In this document: positions 61,490 to 64,000 of the stretch, one piece after another
Layout: the number at the start of each line of letters is the position of its first letter
How positions within the stretch are numbered: the first letter of the stretch is position 1
Source: Paenibacillus ginsengihumi DSM 21568
GTDB lineage: Bacteria > Bacillota > Bacilli > Paenibacillales > NBRC-103111
DNA length: 64,000 nucleotides
Assembly (NCBI RefSeq): GCF_000380965.1
Contig: NZ_KB905569.1
Coordinates: 1-64,000 of the forward strand
Direction of reading: 5' to 3'
Notes under the pieces: generated by a model
The model's input: only the letters and a program-made list of their open reading frames with translations
What the model was told of the DNA's origin: nothing
Databases searched by the model: none
Position numbers and translations under genes: made by a program

Positions 61490-63076
61490 ATGACAAACAA
61501 GTGCGCACGTCAAGGCATCTTGGCTGCATTCGCCGCTTTGGCCGTAGGTACGGCCGGCTGCTCGGGAAGCGGGGGCGGAGGTACGGGAGGAGACAGTCAG
61601 GGCAACGGAACGGCCCAGCTGGGGGCGGACGGCAAGGTGCTCGACAAGAAGATCGAGGTTAGCGTCTACATGAGGCCGAGAACCGAGTCGGTCGAATCGA
61701 ACGATTCGCCCTGGATGAAAGCGATCGTCGAGAAGACGAACGTCTATTTTAAGTGGCTGAAGGCTCCGAACGACAACAATGACTATATCCAGAAATTTAA
61801 TCTGACGCTGGCCGGCGGCGATTTGCCCGACCTGATGGAAGCGACGCCTGACCTGCTGAACAAAGGCGGGGAGAACGGCGTATTCGAACCGCTCAACAAG
61901 CTGATCGACGACCATATGCCGAACTTCAAAAAAATTCTCCAGGACAACCCGCAAATATTGAAGGACATCAAATCTGATGACGGCAACATTTACTTCTTCC
62001 CGCAAATTTCTGCGGTGAAGACGATCAATCTGAGCATTCTCCGTCAGGATTGGCTCGATCAGCTCGGTCTGAAGGCGCCGACGACGACGGATGAGATGTA
62101 CGAGGTGCTGAAGGCGTTCAAGGAGAACGACCCGAACGGCAACGGGGTTCAGGACGAAATTCCGTTCACGACGCGCAACAAGCTGAAGGGGCTGCTGCCT
62201 TTTATCGAGCCGTTCGGCGTTTCGCTGGAAGAAGATTTTTATGTCGAGAACAATCAGGTGAAGTATTCGTTCACCAACCCGAAGCTGAAGGAGGCTCTGG
62301 CCTTTGCTGCCAAGCTGTACAAGGAAGGGCTGATCGATAAGGAGTATATTACGAACGATCAGAAAATATGGGAATCCCGCTTCACGAATCAGGTATCGGG
62401 GGCTACGTTCGATTCGTTCCCGCGGATCGAATATTTGGAGAAACTGGTCGCCCAAGCGAATCCGAACGTCAACATGACCGGAATCGTGCCGCTGAAAGGG
62501 CCGAATATGGAGGCGTACACGAAGAGCCAGCAGACGCTGATCAAGAGTGGCTTCGCCATCAGCTCCAGATCCAAGTACAAGGTGGAGCTGGCCAAAATGC
62601 AGGATTGGTTTTACAGCGAGGAAGGACAGCTTGCCCACAATTTCGGAGTGCTCGGCCTTACGTATACGATGGAGAACAACGAGCCGAAATATACGGATTT
62701 GATCATGAAGGACGCGAAGCATTCGCCGCTGCTCAAAATGTACGAGCTCGGCCATCGCGAATTCGCCTATCAATGGGATATTCGCTATGAGAATGCGATG
62801 GTGACGCCGAAAATCGAGAAAATCCGCGACTCCATCACGCCGTACATCAAGGACAAGTACCCGCTCACGCTTTCGTTCACGCAGGAGGAGCGCGATGTGC
62901 TGAACGCCAAGCTGACGGAAATGACGACCTACAAGGAGGAAATGCTGAACAAATTCATCATGGGCGCGGAGCCGCTCGACAAATTCGACGACTATGTGCA
63001 AAATATCGAGAAAATGGGCCTGGACCAAGTGCTGAAAATTCAGCAGGCCGCGTACGAACGTTATTTGAAAAGATAA
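61490..63076 (+). CDS. Extracellular sugar-binding lipoprotein of the ABC importer
   Basis: 528 residues from ATG 61490 (GGGGAGG upstream). Signal peptide to AGC with Cys-24, then a Gly/Ser-rich linker. The large solute-binding domain (family typical of LplA-like lipoproteins, about 520-560 residues) has ENDPNGNGVQDEIPFTTR, a calcium-binding-like Asp/Asn loop common in this group, and LSILRQDWLDQLGLKAPTTT. It completes the importer. The substrate is not apparent; complex plant or algal oligosaccharides are usual. Confidence 0.92.
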   Translation: MTNKCARQGILAAFAALAVGTAGCSGSGGGGTGGDSQGNGTAQLGADGKVLDKKIEVSVYMRPRTESVESNDSPWMKAIVEKTNVYFKWLKAPNDNNDYIQKFNLTLAGGDLPDLMEATPDLLNKGGENGVFEPLNKLIDDHMPNFKKILQDNPQILKDIKSDDGNIYFFPQISAVKTINLSILRQDWLDQLGLKAPTTTDEMYEVLKAFKENDPNGNGVQDEIPFTTRNKLKGLLPFIEPFGVSLEEDFYVENNQVKYSFTNPKLKEALAFAAKLYKEGLIDKEYITNDQKIWESRFTNQVSGATFDSFPRIEYLEKLVAQANPNVNMTGIVPLKGPNMEAYTKSQQTLIKSGFAISSRSKYKVELAKMQDWFYSEEGQLAHNFGVLGLTYTMENNEPKYTDLIMKDAKHSPLLKMYELGHREFAYQWDIRYENAMVTPKIEKIRDSITPYIKDKYPLTLSFTQEERDVLNAKLTEMTTYKEEMLNKFIMGAEPLDKFDDYVQNIEKMGLDQVLKIQQAAYERYLKR

Positions 63077-63087
63077 GTTCATAAGCG

Positions 63088-63173
63088 AAACCGCTGCTCT
63101 GATGAACGGTACGCCAACGGTTACACAACATCTCACCGTTGGAGGCGCAGTTCGCGTTCGGGCAGCGGTTTTT
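63088..63173. terminator. Terminator between importer operon and maturase gene
   Basis: AAACCGCTGC (63088-63097) and GCAGCGGTTTTT (63162-63173) form a stem enclosing a second hairpin CCAACGGT...ACCGTTGG. T-runs on both sides allow bidirectional use. Confidence 0.75.
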
Positions 63174-63189
63174 GCGGCTAAGTCCCCGA

Positions 63190-64000
63190 TTACAAGCTGC
63201 CGGGGGCGCAGCAGGCTTTATATTTCTTGACGCTGCCGCAAGGACAAGGCTCGTTCCGTCCCGGAGGCTTGCCGTTCAAATAAAGGCGCACATTGCGGGT
63301 GAACAGCTCCTGGCGAAGCTGACGGCCGAGCCGCTCCATTCGCTCATGCGTATACGCATATACCTGCCTGTAGCTCTCGCAGAAAAAATCCGGGCCGGCC
63401 TGGACGGCTCCGCCTTCGGGCCCCTGCAGGCGGTTTCGCGGACAGCCGCCATAGCATAGGCGCAGCCATTCGCAGGTGCGGCACGAGTCCGGCAGCGTCG
63501 GCTTCATGCGGCGGAAGCGCTCATAGTTCGAATGGGACAGCACGTCCTCAAGGCAATCGCTGCCGACGTTGCCGATCTTCCATTCGTCGCTGATGAAGAA
63601 GTCGCACGGATAGGCGTCCCCATTCGGCTCGAGCACGAGGCTGGCCGGACACTCCGCCCGGTGGACGCACAGTTCGGCCTCCCGGTTCATGTAGACGCTG
63701 AGCATATTGTCGAAGAAGCGGATGGACAGGTCGGGGCGGCCGTCCCGATACCAGTCGTCGAAAACCTCGCAGAGGAAGTTGCCGTACTCGCGCGGGGTAA
63801 TTTCGTATACGCCCGGCTGGTCCACTCGCTGGGATCTGAAATCCATGCAGGGAATGAACTGAATGTAATCGAAGCCGTTGTCCCGGTAAAAGGCCATCAG
63901 CTCTTTGGCCTTGCCAACATTGCCCTTATGGACAACCGTCAAAATATTAAAATCAACGCGGTGCCGCCGGAGATGCCGGATGCCGGCCATGACGCGGTCG
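63190..64000 (-). CDS. Radical SAM/SPASM anaerobic sulfatase maturase-like protein, partial
   Basis: The gene runs off the right edge; ATG 63990 is internal, since the frame continues with D-R-V to the edge. The visible 270 residues include the end of the radical SAM barrel (FNILTVVHKGNVGKAKELMA, FIPCMDFRSQ). The SPASM domain has CPASLVLEPNGDAYPCDFFI and CRTCEWLRLCYGGCPRNRL. The C-terminus is a SEC-C motif, NEPCPCGSVKKYKACC. Such enzymes convert a Cys or Ser of sulfatases to formylglycine. No sulfatase gene is in the window. The CxxxCxxC cluster that binds SAM lies outside. Confidence 0.85.
   Translation of the reverse strand, partial: DRVMAGIRHLRRHRVDFNILTVVHKGNVGKAKELMAFYRDNGFDYIQFIPCMDFRSQRVDQPGVYEITPREYGNFLCEVFDDWYRDGRPDLSIRFFDNMLSVYMNREAELCVHRAECPASLVLEPNGDAYPCDFFISDEWKIGNVGSDCLEDVLSHSNYERFRRMKPTLPDSCRTCEWLRLCYGGCPRNRLQGPEGGAVQAGPDFFCESYRQVYAYTHERMERLGRQLRQELFTRNVRLYLNGKPPGRNEPCPCGSVKKYKACCAPGSL

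Overview
The window looks like chromosomal DNA of a Paenibacillus-type member of the Bacillota. The case rests on high-GC genes with strong GGAGG ribosome binding sites and on typical Bacillales gene sets: a SAM-I riboswitch in front of metNIQ, lutABC, the sufCDSUB order, mtnKA, sbcDC and a PBSX-type phage tail cluster. It also has LplB/YtcP-type sugar permeases with a membrane-bound AraC regulator. I see no rRNA or tRNA genes.

Layout. 1-311: the right end of an IS256-family insertion sequence that cuts off an N-acyl-D-amino-acid deacylase, followed by a D-threonine aldolase/D-serine dehydratase-like gene. 2.0-7.6 kb: an aldose epimerase-like gene, the methionine importer metNIQ under a SAM-I riboswitch, and a Gfo/Idh/MocA oxidoreductase. 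8-12.3 kb: sbcDC. 12.3-16.9 kb: small conserved or unknown genes and a GntR/FadR-type regulator. 17-20 kb: lutABC (lactate oxidation). 21.2-27.2 kb: an IclR-controlled catabolic operon (SDR, FAH hydrolase, split UxaA-type dehydratase, second SDR, cyclase). 27.5-32.4 kb: an orphan sugar-binding lipoprotein, an AraC regulator and a GH95 (alpha-L-fucosidase family) glycosidase. 32.8-36.3 kb: mtnKA and small genes. 36.4-41.7 kb: sufCDSUB. 42.5-55.8 kb: a capsid-less contractile tail cluster colinear with the tail half of B. subtilis PBSX, a candidate R-type tailocin, with its own repressor and activator. 56-63 kb: a NucA/NucB-type lipoprotein nuclease and an oligosaccharide ABC importer with its membrane AraC regulator. 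The right edge holds a radical SAM sulfatase-maturase-like gene, cut by the window end.

How the genes may work together (inference): the IclR operon has the parts for a non-phosphorylating deoxy-sugar-acid route (dehydratase, 2-keto-3-deoxy acid dehydrogenase, FAH-type cleavage) of the kind used for L-fucose or L-rhamnose, which yields pyruvate and lactate. The GH95 enzyme could release fucose and LutABC could oxidise the lactate. The maturase would fit sulfated glycans.

The tail cluster has repressor, activator, tail terminator, sheath, tube, frameshifting assembly chaperone, tape measure, LysM protein, hub, baseplate wedge, beta-helix fibre and small end genes. It has no terminase, portal, capsid, holin or endolysin. 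Its most precise internal signals are an A AAA AAC slippery heptamer followed by a nested hairpin in the assembly chaperone, and two nearly identical 17-bp palindromes over the candidate repressor and activator promoters. The non-coding DNA is unusually rich in repeats: a 91-bp unit present as tandem dimers at three distant loci, a roughly 190-bp family at two loci, and several local tandem arrays.
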